Assembly: GCA_033439765.1 (NCBI GenBank)
Contig: JAULSN010000003.1
Coordinates: 2,232,001 to 2,296,000 of the forward strand
Direction: 5' to 3'
Source: Lasiosphaeria ovina
Taxonomy: Eukaryota; Ascomycota; Sordariomycetes; Sordariales; Lasiosphaeriaceae
Length of the DNA: 64,000 bases
The position numbers and the translations under genes were made by a program. Every line of letters begins with the position of its first letter. Position 1 is the first letter of the stretch. This document shows, piece after piece, positions 10,960 through 21,492 of this stretch. Below the pieces are notes generated by a model. That model saw only the letters and a program-made list of their open reading frames with translations. It had not been told where the DNA came from and did no database searches.

Positions 10960-12208
10960 ATGGTGGGAATCATGACGCCCAAGGGGCTCCTGTCGCTCTT
11001 GCTCGCGGCCCCGGCCTCGGCCGAGATCCTCTTCGCCACCTCGTACAACGACCATGCGCTCTACACGCTGAGCCTCAACGCGTCTTCGCTTGCCGTCGTG
11101 GCCAAGTCGTACGACTGCGGGTCTGAGCCGACATGGTTGACCCTCGACTACGCAAAGTCGGTTCTCTACTGCCTGAACGAGGGCTGGGGCGGTGCTGCCT
11201 CCATCACGTCCTACAAGACAACTGGCGGCGCCTTGACCAAGCTGGACGTCCTCCCGGTCCTCAAGAGCCCCGTGGCTTCGACGCTGTTCGGGCCCAACAA
11301 GACGGAGCTTGCCGTTGCCTACTACGACACGTCGTCCTTCATCACCTTCTCCGTCGCTGATCCGTCGAAACTGGCTCTGCAGCAGCAAGAGACGTACAAA
11401 CTCGCCTCACCGGGCCCCGTCCCCGACCGCCAGGACGTCCCCCACATCCACGATGCCATTCTCGACCCGACGGGCCAATATCTCGTGGCCACAGACCTTG
11501 GCGCCGACTTGCTCCACATCTACAAGATTAGCAATGACGCCAAGAACGTCACCGAGCTCACGCCAGTCAAGGCAGTCCCCGGGTCTGGCCCGAGACACGG
11601 CGCCTTTGCGACGGCTGGCAAGAACACGTATTTCTACAATGTCAACGAGCTGTCCAACACGATCACTGGCTATAGCGTGTCGTACGACAACAAGACGGGC
11701 CCTGCCTTCACCCGCCTCTTCGACTTCAGCACCCACGGTCCGGGCGGCACGGTCCCCGCCGGCACCAAGGCCGCCGAGCTGGTCATCTCTGTGAGTTTAT
11801 TTTCATCCCTACATCCCTTCAATCGTTCAGCAGTCTAACCATTTCCCCGCACAGCCCGACCAGAAGTTCGTCATCCTGTCGTCGCGCGGCGAGAGCAGCC
11901 TGACGATCCCCAACTTCGACGCCGGCAACTCGACGGCGCTGCCGTCGGACCCGCTGGTGTCGTTCGCCATCGACGGCGCGACGGGCGCGCTCAAGCTGGC
12001 GCAGGTGGCGCCGGCCGGCGGCGTCAACCCGCGCGGCTTCTCGCTCAACAAGGCCGGCACCCTTGTCGCCTCGGCTCTGCAGGACGACAACCGCGTCGTC
12101 GTCATCGCCCGCGACCCCGTCACGGGCCTGCTGGGCAACATTGTCGCGCACGCTGTCGTAGGTGTGGGTGCTGGCAACGGGCCCAACTACGCTCTCTTCA
12201 ATGAGTAG
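10960..12208 (+). CDS. Secreted 7-bladed beta-propeller lactonase-like protein, 394 aa
   Basis: Two exons, 10960-11790 and 11855-12208, are joined across a 64-bp intron (GTGAGT...ACAG, phase 0). The N-terminus (about residues 1-21, LLSLLLAAPASAE) is a classical signal peptide; ATG codons at 10960 and 10972 are both possible starts. The body has the repeated beta-propeller pattern of the 6-phosphogluconolactonase/carboxymuconate cyclase-like family (PF10282): 'PTWLTLD...LYCLNEG', 'VPHIHDAILDPTGQYLVATDLGADLLHIYK', 'GSGPRHGAF', 'NPRGFSLNKAGTLVASALQDDNRVVV'. Length and motif order match the family. As an exported protein with several N-glycosylation sequons it probably acts outside the cell, unlike cytosolic 6-phosphogluconolactonase; its substrate cannot be inferred. 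Confidence 0.88.
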
Positions 12209-12843
12209 ATGCGGATGGGGGGTTATAAAATTAGTGGGTGGTGTTTTAAAAGCGCCCTGGTGTAAGTGAATGTAAAATGCGGGTGATAATGAAAAAAAGG
12301 GTTGATTGCCGACAACGGGTGAATGGTAATTGAACTGAAGTGGCGAAAGGAGAATCTCATAATAATCTTACCAAAAGGCTATTAAAGTGAAAAGTAACTC
12401 GGCAACCTTGAAATACAAAAGAATCTTTAATTAGACGAAATTATTTCTCCGTATCCCCCCTCTTTGAAAAGATACAAAGGAGGAACTTACACCTTTTCTT
12501 ACTAGCCGCCCCTGAAGCTTACTAATTGTGGTCAAACACGGCACATAATGACACCACGCCATCAAAGCGTATAGACATAAAGCTCCGCCCTGCTGTGGTA
12601 TTTGCGTGATGAGATTTCTTGCTTGAGGTCTAGGGATCTGGCGTCTTTCTGCTGGCTGATCGGCTGGGCGTGGTCGGTCATGGATGGGGTGATAAGGGTG
12701 GGCGCCGCTGCTGCTGACAGACACTCGTGGTAGTATTAGAGATGATGGTCCGGTGATGGGTTTGCCATTGTATTTTGGTTGTTGGTTGGGAGTTAGCTAC
12801 CGACGGGTAGGTAGGTACCTGCTAATATACATCAACAGGTCAT
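12209..12843. other. Convergent intergenic region
   Basis: Lies between the 3' ends of the lactonase-like gene (plus) and the HET gene (minus). It has short A/T-rich runs suitable for 3' processing and no convincing coding frame. Confidence 0.6.
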
Positions 12844-14931
12844 CTACACCAGTCGAACAAAGAGATTGAAGAGTCGAGCTGCATCCCACTCCGTGTAGTG
12901 CACCCAACCGACGCCCCATCTGGTACAGTATTCATCATCGTCGCGTCGTACCAACAGGACCTTCCTCCGGCACCAAGAATACTTATCCCCACCATCTTCC
13001 CCGGGATTGCACACGGCGCACTTATGCTTTTGCGCTGCAAGGAGGACCAACAGCCACGGCCCTTTCGTCTCTGCGCCTTGCAGCAGCCGACAACTCAACC
13101 CGTACAGATATCCACACTCGTTGCCTGTGTCGGATATTACCACTACTCGCTCTTCTGTAGCCCCATCCCTCTCCTTGGATTCGATCTCCTCGTCTCTGTA
13201 GGTGAAAGAGCAGGCCGACGACGCGACGGCACAGAAATACAGAGCGTTCGCGCGCGTCTCGCTTGCTAGCATCGCAAGCATCACCTGCGTCGTCTCCTCC
13301 AAGTCGCGGTCCATGTCGGGGAGGTCCCCCTCTCCGGGCCGGCCCGGGCCTTGGTACGAGTCGGCGATCAGCTGGTACGCGTCGATGGTGTAGTAGCGGC
13401 GGCTGCCGGGCTTGCGGAGGAGCATGCGTCGGTACATGGGGTGGTGGGAGAAGCTGTCGTACCGGACCGGCGCCTTCCATCCTGCCCACGACCACGAGGG
13501 GAACTGGCCTGGCGCTCCCGCCTCGCGGCGAGACGGCGCCCTCGTGGGATGATACCACAGCAGGCTCTCGGTCAAGGGCGAGCACAGCCCGCAGAAGAAG
13601 GTCGTCTTGGTCGTCTTGGTGACATGTTCAACGATGCCTGCAAACGCGCTCAGAATGTCTTCGGGGTTGCCGAGCGTCTTTTCCGTGAAGCCCTGGACGA
13701 GGTCGATGTAATAGTTGTTGAACAGCGTCTGGGCGTCGACATCCGTCGCCGGCAATAGACTCCAGTGCGTCATCACGTTGACCAAGTCGGGCGAGGTGGT
13801 GCTCGAGTGGCTATCGGCGTCTTCCCAGATGCTTTCGAACCAGAGTTGTTCGCGGCACTGGAAGGAAACCTCGCCGGCCGAGAAGAAGATGCAGCGCTTG
13901 GCGAGCAGACGCTCTTGGAACGTCCACCCTCGCGTGTTGTAGCGCGAGCGCTCAATTGTCTGCCGGAACGTCGGCCTGTGTGCGATATCTATTCCAAGAT
14001 CCGTCCACTGGTGATAGAGCGTGGGTCTTCTCGTGAAGGGGCGGACGCCCGGCAGGTCTTCGTCCGCGTTTGTCCCGTCCACTGCGATGAGGGTTGCCAG
14101 CGACTCGCCGTAGATGGAGCCCATCCGCGGCAGCTGCCTTTGCACGTCCTCGGCGCTATCCTGAATAATGCAGAGCGCGTCGATCCAGATGTATCGCTCG
14201 CCGATTTGCCGAACAACTTGGAGCGCGTCGCGGATCGTCTTGGGGGTAGAGATTGGTTCCCGGGAGAGTCCACCAGGAGTGAACAGCCTCGATGTATTAG
14301 AGGTGAGCAGTCTGAGCTGTGAAACTTGGCCCCACACGTAGCTGAGTGTGAGGTACCTCGTCTTCGGGGTCGAGTATGTCAGGCAGTCGTCGACCACGTC
14401 AACGAGAATCAGCTGTCCACTCGCCAGCAGGTCTTGGCCCAGGTATGCCGTATTACATGCAGCGCCGTGTTCGGCCTCGCATTTGTGTAGCCACCCTCGA
14501 ATCATGCTCATATCAATCTGATCTCTGGGGACAAGGCGACCTGGCAAGTTCGCGTGGTCGAATTTGTCATGGCAAGGCGCCGACGAGTAGAGGATAATGT
14601 TCCACATCTGAGGAGGCGCCGGCAGTTCCACACTCAGAAAATCGTCTACCGTAAGGCCGGCCGGGGGCCAGTCCGGGACTGAACGCAGCCCTCGCGAGCA
14701 GCGCAGGACCACCAGGAACGAGCATAATGCGCAGCGGACGTTGGGAGGTTCCGAATTCCCTAGGTCCAGGCCATACTTCAGCGCCGTGTGATAATTGGCG
14801 AGGCCGAAGGCTAGGCGCTCGTAGTTGCCCATTTCAAAGGCCGATTTGCACTGGTCGCAAGTCTCTAGAGATGATCGGTGCAGCTTGACCTCTGGTCCCC
14901 GGATGAAGGGCACTGCGGCAAAGCTAGCCAT
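12844..14931 (-). CDS. Heterokaryon-incompatibility (HET) domain protein, 695 aa
   Basis: A single uninterrupted frame runs from ATG at 14931 to TAG at 12844. The HET domain (PF06985) begins near residue 191 with TRYLTLSYVWG and continues with 'TIRDALQVVRQIGERYIWIDALCIIQD', 'QLPRMGSIYGESLATLIAVDG' and the closing 'RGWTFQERLLAKRCIFFS'. HET proteins control allorecognition and can trigger cell death after fusion of unlike hyphae. The N-terminus has two CxxC-type pairs (CDQC near 25, CALC near 67), a frequent feature of fungal HET proteins. The C-terminus has another Cys cluster (CAVCNPGE). A copia element has inserted about 280 bp upstream of the start codon, so its original promoter is now separated from the gene. 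Confidence 0.92.
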   Translation of the reverse strand: MASFAAVPFIRGPEVKLHRSSLETCDQCKSAFEMGNYERLAFGLANYHTALKYGLDLGNSEPPNVRCALCSFLVVLRCSRGLRSVPDWPPAGLTVDDFLSVELPAPPQMWNIILYSSAPCHDKFDHANLPGRLVPRDQIDMSMIRGWLHKCEAEHGAACNTAYLGQDLLASGQLILVDVVDDCLTYSTPKTRYLTLSYVWGQVSQLRLLTSNTSRLFTPGGLSREPISTPKTIRDALQVVRQIGERYIWIDALCIIQDSAEDVQRQLPRMGSIYGESLATLIAVDGTNADEDLPGVRPFTRRPTLYHQWTDLGIDIAHRPTFRQTIERSRYNTRGWTFQERLLAKRCIFFSAGEVSFQCREQLWFESIWEDADSHSSTTSPDLVNVMTHWSLLPATDVDAQTLFNNYYIDLVQGFTEKTLGNPEDILSAFAGIVEHVTKTTKTTFFCGLCSPLTESLLWYHPTRAPSRREAGAPGQFPSWSWAGWKAPVRYDSFSHHPMYRRMLLRKPGSRRYYTIDAYQLIADSYQGPGRPGEGDLPDMDRDLEETTQVMLAMLASETRANALYFCAVASSACSFTYRDEEIESKERDGATEERVVVISDTGNECGYLYGLSCRLLQGAETKGPWLLVLLAAQKHKCAVCNPGEDGGDKYSWCRRKVLLVRRDDDEYCTRWGVGWVHYTEWDAARLFNLFVRLV

Positions 14932-15208
14932 CAGCTTCCTGGAGACTCATATCAGAGCCCGAACTCGAAAGCCCTTACCTGTGCTAAACAATTCCGAGCA
15001 CGATTTACACCAAGGCACTTCACATGGCTCGGGGTCAATGTTCGGATCCGACTCCTTATTGCCGAGAATTTGAGCAAGCGGTGGCATAATCCCACGACTC
15101 CCACCCTTACGGGCCGAATGCCATGGCGACTCCATCGCGGAAATAAGTATGAAGATCGGTTGAGACAGTACGGGCGTGACGAGCGTTTCCAGTGTGAAAA
15201 CGGCAAAG

Positions 15209-15213
15209 GTGTA
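15209..15213. repeat. Target-site duplication, left copy (GTGTA)
   Basis: GTGTA directly precedes the left LTR and is repeated directly after the right LTR at 21493-21497. Five base pairs is the usual duplication length for Ty1/copia integrases. Confidence 0.9.
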
Positions 15214-15459
15214 TGTTGGAATCACCAGGGTACCGGTACTGGAATCAACAGATGCGCTGCGCGCCGTAAGCTGGTGGTTCAAGTGATGGATTCGTTGTGT
15301 GTGTTCTATCTATCTGTTCCCCTGAGCGGGCCGCTCCAGATATCTGGGCCTGCGCCACCATAGCCACGGTGTGGCTAAGTCGCAGAGCCGTGGCGCCACC
15401 ACAGCCACAGTGCGGCTGAGCCGCAGAGCCCCTTGACTTATATGCGCGTTATTCCAACA
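15214..15459 (-). repeat. Element 1 LTR, left copy (3' LTR in element orientation)
   Basis: 246 bp, TG...CA ends, no difference seen from the copy at 21247-21492. A purine-rich tract (on the minus strand, AAAAGAGAGG at about 15468-15478) lies next to its inner edge and is a candidate polypurine tract. Confidence 0.93.
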
Positions 15460-15559
15460 CTGGAAAAACCTCTCTTTTGAGGCTGGAAAAACGCGCTGCA
15501 GATATATATACATATACACTTCGAAAAGGGACGAATACACTTCTTCCACCCGGCCTCTC

Positions 15560-18500
15560 TTACCGAGAGACCCATCCTTCCATGCGGACCGTAAGGCTGT
15601 TGCCGCCGATGAACCGTTCAAGGGCCCGGTTCGGTATGGCCTTTGTTAGGGCGTCGGCTGGGTTGTCGTCGCCGTGGATCCACCTGACTTCGTGTAGCTC
15701 ACGTCGCTCGTATGACTGCCGTAAGGCCATGATATCGATCATCAGCCTCTTTTCCTTTGTTGTCCCTAGCTTGACGAGGCACTCGTATAGCGAGTACGAG
15801 TCTGTACAGACAACCGTAGGTACGGTAGGTAGGTTGAGGTGCTTGGTGACCATCTGGATCGTAGAAGCCAGGGCGTAGGCCATGTCTACGCCGGCCACCA
15901 TACCGTAGACCTCGGAAGCGAGTACGCTACGTGTGACTCGCTTGCTCTTTGTGCTGGAGAAGTGAATGATGTTACCGTGAATGGTGAACTAGGACTCTAT
16001 CGTATCCTCGTTGGCCAGGATGATCACGAATCCGAGTTGTGATGTGAGGTCCCGGTTATTGGCGAAGGAGCCGTCGACGAAGACGAAGAGCTTCGTATTA
16101 GTCAGGTCCAGGGGGATAAACGTCAGCCCTCGGTCTTGGTTGCTGATCTGCCACTCTATACGTCGGTTGAGGGCCTTGAAGTCCTCTGGTGTAGGCTCCT
16201 GGTGTTGTGCTGCGCTTGACAGGTCGAAGCAGGCCTCAGGCTGACAGATGGAGGCGATATACGCACCGCGGGCCCGCTGTTCGACGTACTGCTGTTTGGC
16301 GTCAACTACGTTGTAGTCAGCGGGTCGTAGCCTACTGGCCTGGCCTTTCTGCCGTAGGGTGATCGTATCGTTAGTGAGTGTGGCGATCCCTCCGTTGAAT
16401 GCTAGTGGTTCCTTTGAAGTCAGGACCTGCTTAGGCTTTGTACTGAATGCGGCCTCTTGTAGCTGTCTTTCCTCAGCGTGGGAAAAGGCCTCGGTTGATA
16501 GGCCGATCGTATCATCGGTCTGCATTCCGATGTAGGTAAATTCCGGGTTTTCCGGGTTGGAAATTAGCAAGTAGGGGTCGTACGTAGATGTTATCATCTG
16601 GAGCTTCTCTAAGTGATGCTTATGATAGGTAGCCCACTAGTGGGTTCCTGCCTCAGCCAGGCCGTACAACGGCTTGATCATACGCATCACGGTACCTTCA
16701 GGGTACTGGTCCCGGATTTGCTTGGGTAGGTAGGCTAGGATTTCGCGGTTGAGGGTAGTTTCTGACTGAACGTAGGCCTGTGTGATATCCCGTAGCCAGG
16801 TAACCATACCGCGTTGCATGAGCGAGGGAGCGAGGGCTAGAATAAGGCGTTGACTAGCCCGCTGGATCGTCGGCGACTGGGTCAAAATAGACTCTTTACC
16901 ATCGTCTGCGTAGCCTTGGATGACGAGCCGTGACTTCTCGTAGGGCGTGGCGGTATTCTTGCCTTTGACTTCGTTGACGATACGGGACTTGAAGATGCGT
17001 TGGTGGCCCTGGTTATGGCCATGAATGAACTCGAATACTCCCCGGGCGATTAGACTATCAATCTCTTGTTGAGTAGACCTTTCGAACGGTGCGCCCGGTG
17101 TAGTAATCTTGCCTTCGGTACGAAGTCGTATCGATAACGTAGCGTCGGCCTGCTCCTTGTTTGTTAAGAAGGCCTTAGGTGCTTCGGCTTCCTGAAGGAA
17201 GGTGTGGGCTGGTCGGCCGCGGGGCCGGCCGCGAGGTCGGCCGGGAGGTCGGCCGCGAGGTCGCTGTGAGCTCGCCTCGCTGACTACGATCACATCCTCC
17301 GCTTCACTCGCGGGGGCTACTTCAGGTTCTGATGCCGTGATGGTTGACGTAGCTGGTGTGGTCGTTATAGCCGTTCTAGCCGTTGTGGCCGTTGTGGCCG
17401 TTGTGGCCGCTGGGTCTTCGTGGTAGGGCTTCATAACGGTTAAGCGGAAGGTACGTGGGCCGGTGGTCATCTCCAGGGTATAGTTCTCTCCGTCAACTGC
17501 GATTAATTTGAACGGTCCCTGCCAGCCGGCTTTCTCGCGCTACATACGGACTAGGGAGTTGACTGGTAGTTGAATGGTCCGTTCGGTCACCGGGCCGTTG
17601 CGTATTGCCAGGGCGCCGTTGACCTGCCGTACGGCCTGGAGTCGTCTGACGGCATCGGTAGCTTTCTTGACTGCTAGGGCTCGCTGCTTAATCGATGGCG
17701 AGGGCGCTGAGTCTTCGGTTAACCGGGGGTATGCGCCGAAGACTAGGAGGGTGGGGATAAGGCCGTTAGGCCCGGCCGTATCGTTGACTGCCTTGATGGC
17801 CATCTGGAGGGCTGCTTCCGGGCTTGCTTCGGGGTCTTCAGTCCTTAGGATGGTATATGCCCGGCGTAGGGCTGCGTGGTATCGTTCAACCTTGCCGATA
17901 CTGTTGTGGGCTTCTACGGGTATCTCTTTGATCGAGATCCCCATCTCCTTAGCCGACTGCCGGAACTCGGTCGATCGGAACGAAGTGCCGGCGTCAGTGA
18001 CCAGCCAGTCGGGCGGCCCTTGGTATACATTGATCCAGTAGAGGTAAAGGGCTTCCCAAACGAGTTTTGACGATATATCCTTCAGGAACTGAGCCGCTGA
18101 GAAGGCTGTAGCCGTATCGACGACGTGAAGGATAGGGCGGCCGTCGAGGTACAATATATCGATAACGACCTCGTAGTTGAACTCGTAGTCGTCGTGGAGG
18201 GTGAACTTGAACCGGGCCGGGCGGCCCGCGTTCATCTGGCACTGGTGGCATACCCGGTTAAGGAACTCGAGGGCTCCGAGTTCCACAGGGTGCCCGGCTG
18301 TCTTTAAGACCTTATGCAGGCGGGCGACCGACGGGTGGCCGAATCGGCGGTGGAGTCGGCGTAGTTCTGTGTCGGTAAGGTAGTTGTATGCGAGGGTCTT
18401 TTCCTTCGTTAGCTGAAGCCAGGGGTGTCCCCATTTCCGTATGACGGGGACGGTGAGGTTGCCCTGCTGTAGCTGGTTCCGTAGGTTATCGAACTTCAGG

Positions 18501-20584
18501 CCCAAGCGGTCCATATCCTGAATGCATAGTAAGAACGGTGTGTCCGCGGGGACTACGTGGAAGTCGATCGGGCCGAAAGGGGTAGGTACGGTGGTAGTAC
18601 CGAGGGGAGTAATTGCGTCGCCTTGGCCGAACTTGATCGTGGTTTCCGCTATTGACGGTCCTAGCCGAAGGGACGGTAGCTCTCTCTGGAGGGCACGGAA
18701 CTGCTGGTGCCCGGCTGTTGAGAGGCCTGCCGCCCCGGTATCGGGCATAATACCGTGGAACTCCGTAGCTGAGTAACGGCCATCGATAGTGAAGACTAAA
18801 GCGGGTTCTTGATCTTCCTGCCCTCCAGCCTCTACAAAGGGGTCCTCCTTCGTTAGGCCGTGCCGTACAGAGTTATCGGCAAGTAGGGTAGCGATTACGT
18901 GGCCGTCGGCTGGCGTGGAGCCTTGGAAAAAGGTGCTTTGGAAGCCGTTACCTTCGTCTTCCGACTGGTCGCTTTCTTCAGGGTCCTGTAGGGTCGAGGT
19001 ATCGTTACCCTCGGGGTCATCGAAGCTCTGGGTCCCTTCGTACCAGGCTAGAAACTGGGCGTACGTGGTTGACGGTTGTTGGCCGGCGTACTTGCTCTTC
19101 TTAAAACGGTTGAAGGCCAGGCGTCTTTCTTCTAGTGTGTGGATTGTTGACCAACAGCCAAGCTTGCCACATACGTAGCACTTCATGCCTGACGGGGGTC
19201 CTTTTGCCGGGAAGCTACGGCCCTTACGTCCGAAGCGTGCCTCTCGGCCGTTGCCTTTGAAGGTCCGGTCAGTCCAGTACTGCTGGGGGTCTCCAGGGCC
19301 TAAGGTATTGGACTGTTGTCTCTGAGCTTCGGCTGAAATATTGACTGCTGACCGTAGCTGGCTACGTACGCCTTCGTAGGTTGTAGCCGGGTTATACAGA
19401 CAGAGTGTACATTCCGGGATCCCTCGGCAGGCGTTGAGGACTTGTATACGGAGCAGTTCTTCTGACTGGCTGATAGTCGGGAGGGTGCGTTGGATCTTAG
19501 TAAGCTTGTTGAGTAAGAGCTCGAGGCATTCGATCCTTGGTTTCCCTGGGTTCTCGTCGATAACCTTACGTAGGGTGGTATTATTCCACTCCAGTAGGCG
19601 TAACTGGTTGTTTTCTTCGCTTTCGAATTGGGCCTTAATCCGGGCGATCACCGTAGCGAAGTCGTAGTTGTACCCGCAGAGCCAGTCGTAATAGTAGGTC
19701 AGGGCGCGGCCCTTCAGCATACTCGGGAAGGTCGCGGTATACTGGCCCTGAGAAATACCAAGACGGCGGTAGCAGTCTTGGAAGATCACTAGCTTAGAAG
19801 CGAGTACATCGTATACCTCGCCGCCGTACTTCATCTCGTCGTTGTACATCTTGGCCAGGTCTGTGAGTTGCTTCGCGATGGGGGCGTCTTGTGGTGTTGA
19901 TACGGGCGGGTAGTGAGGGCGGCCGTACCGGAAGTCCTGCCCTTGGAGACTACGTTGAGGTCTCTCGGTAAGGGGCTCCCGAAGCGGTAGTGCTGTAGCG
20001 GGGAGGGGCTCCTGCTCCCGAAGCGGCCGTACAGGTGGCTTCTCGGGTTCCGGTAGGTCGTCGTCAGGTTCTTGGATCTCCCTGAGGAAGGTAGGGTCAA
20101 GGATATTCATCTTGAAGGTCTTGCTCCGTCCTTTCTCGTATTTGACCTCTGCGTTGGACCAGAGGTGGAAGTCCTTAGCCGTAGCTGCCCGGTATAGGTT
20201 GTTGTAGACCCTATCACCGTCTACGGCCACGAAGACTCCGTTGCCTCGGAGCCAGTTGCGGAGGGTGGTCTGCGCTCGGCCCGGGACCTTCGCCTAGGCG
20301 GCGCTGTCCCAGTGCCCGAATTCTTCAGTGAACTGTACCCACGCGTATCTTCTTATCAGGGCCTTATTCTGCCAGCATTGTAGTAGAAAGTGAACGTGGC
20401 CACTGATCTGCTTGGTCGTTGGTGAGGTGAGTTGATCGAACTTGGTTAGTTCGCCCCAGGTTGTAGGGTCCACTTCGCCCTGAAGGTCGGGTGGGATCGC
20501 GGGTCCCGGGCTACGGGGGGGTTCTTCATAGGCCAGTCGGCTAGGCGAGGGTTCCGGGGACCCGGTACTCTTATCTTCAGGCAT
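15560..20584 (-). pseudogene. Element 1 gag-pol polyprotein, 1,675-codon frame with four UAG codons
   Basis: One reading frame runs from ATG 20584 to TAA 15560 with no frameshift but with TAG codons at about 20294, 17540, 16637 and 15989. Reading through them gives a complete copia polyprotein: Gag; zinc knuckle CYVCGKLGCWSTIH; protease DTGAA; integrase HHCC motif (HRRFGHPSVARLH...CHQC) and catalytic D, D, E (VIDILY, VTDAGTSF, GKVERYH); an AT-hook-like GRP array; reverse transcriptase with DITQAYVQ and MQTDD in the YxDD position; RNase H. At 16637 the context TH*WATY probably replaces a Trp. All four stops can be explained by a single C-to-T at CpA on either strand (CAG to TAG or TGG to TAG), so mild RIP is the simplest reading. 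Every catalytic residue I can see is kept. Confidence 0.85.
17203..17262 (-). other. AT-hook-like GRP repeat array in element 1 pol
   Basis: Between integrase and reverse transcriptase the polyprotein has RPRGRPPGRPRGRPRGRP, several overlapping copies of the R-G-R-P core of AT-hook minor-groove binders. It is encoded by a GGCCGCGAGGTC-like DNA repeat. A DNA-binding tail after integrase could affect target choice; this is inference. Confidence 0.7.
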
Positions 20585-21246
20585 CGTGGCTATCGTGGAG
20601 GTAAAGGGGTCTGGGGAGGGGCTGTAGGCTCGGAAACGAAGGACTTGGAGGAGCCGTCGGTAGGCTCGGAAACGAAGGACTTGGAAGAGCCGTCGGTAGG
20701 CTCGGAAACGAAGGACTTGGAAGAGCCGTCGGTAGGCTCGGAAACGAAGGACTTGGAAGAGCCGTCGGTAGGCTCGGAAACGAAGGACTTGGAAGAGCCG
20801 TCGGTAGGCTCGGAAAGTAGGAAAATAGTACCGAAGGAAGGTCGAAAAGAAATAGAGGGTAAAGCAAGGGAATACGAAGAAGTGAAGCGCGTAATGAAGG
20901 AATGAAGGGTGTACGCGTTAAACGCGTACGTTGTTGCTCGGTCGGTCGATCAATTGATCGCGTGAGCTGTGCGTGGTAGACGCTCTACGGCTAGGTGACG
21001 CCAGGGAGTCGGTCACGGCCACTTCTTCCGTAGATTTGAAGGTCCTCGGGCTGCGCTTGAGATTCGAGGCACGAATGCTCCGTTATACCGTCTCTTGCGT
21101 AGGCGGGGATACCTTCCTTAGCACAGGTTCGTAGGAGGGGCCGGCTTCCGGGCCGACCGGTCTCCACGGCGCTGTCTCTTCTAGTTGAACCTTGCTGATC
21201 TGTGGCGCTGGACTGCTCCAACAGTGGTGAATTAACCACTGATCAG
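20585..21246 (-). other. Element 1 leader between 5' LTR and gag
   Basis: Contains the 36-bp minisatellite (20625-20818), a 9-bp-arm inverted repeat GTACGCGTT-A-AACGCGTAC (20911-20929) and a perfect 14-bp palindrome CGATCAATTGATCG (20947-20960). The primer-binding site should lie next to 21246, but I cannot match it to a particular tRNA. Retrotransposon leaders normally hold packaging and dimerisation signals; the palindromes are candidates. Confidence 0.6.
20625..20818. repeat. 36-bp minisatellite, five full copies plus partial
   Basis: Units start at 20625, 20661, 20697, 20733, 20769 and (partial) 20805, exactly 36 bp apart, with the core TAGGCTCGGAAACGAAGGAC. The copies are nearly identical (one A/G difference in the first). 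The unit is a multiple of three and leaves the plus strand open (a 12-residue repeat), but no gene is evident; the array lies in the non-coding leader of element 1. Confidence 0.93.
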
Positions 21247-21492
21247 TGTTGGAATCACCAGGGTACCGGTACTGGAATCAACAGATGCGCTGCGCGCCGT
21301 AAGCTGGTGGTTCAAGTGATGGATTCGTTGTGTGTGTTCTATCTATCTGTTCCCCTGAGCGGGCCGCTCCAGATATCTGGGCCTGCGCCACCATAGCCAC
21401 GGTGTGGCTAAGTCGCAGAGCCGTGGCGCCACCACAGCCACAGTGCGGCTGAGCCGCAGAGCCCCTTGACTTATATGCGCGTTATTCCAACA
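21247..21492 (-). repeat. Element 1 LTR, right copy (5' LTR in element orientation)
   Basis: 246 bp, apparently identical to the copy at 15214-15459. In element orientation it provides the promoter; it is followed outward by the duplicated target GTGTA at 21493-21497. Confidence 0.93.

Larger units (their letters stand above)
15214..21492 (-). mobile_element. Ty1/copia LTR retrotransposon, 6.28 kb, near-intact (element 1)
   Basis: The element is bounded by two 246-bp LTRs that look identical, starts TGTTGGAAT and ends ATTCCAACA (a perfect inverted pair), and is flanked by the 5-bp duplication GTGTA. Its genes read on the minus strand in the order gag, zinc knuckle, protease, integrase, reverse transcriptase, RNase H, which is the copia order. 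Identical LTRs imply recent insertion. It landed just upstream of the HET gene. Inside are a 36-bp minisatellite in the leader and four in-frame UAG codons in the polyprotein. Confidence 0.95.

Noticed and set aside
20645..20905. Plus-strand 86-aa repeat protein (EPSVGSETKDLE units)
   Set aside because: It is produced by the 36-bp minisatellite in the non-coding leader of a minus-strand retroelement; no gene signals.
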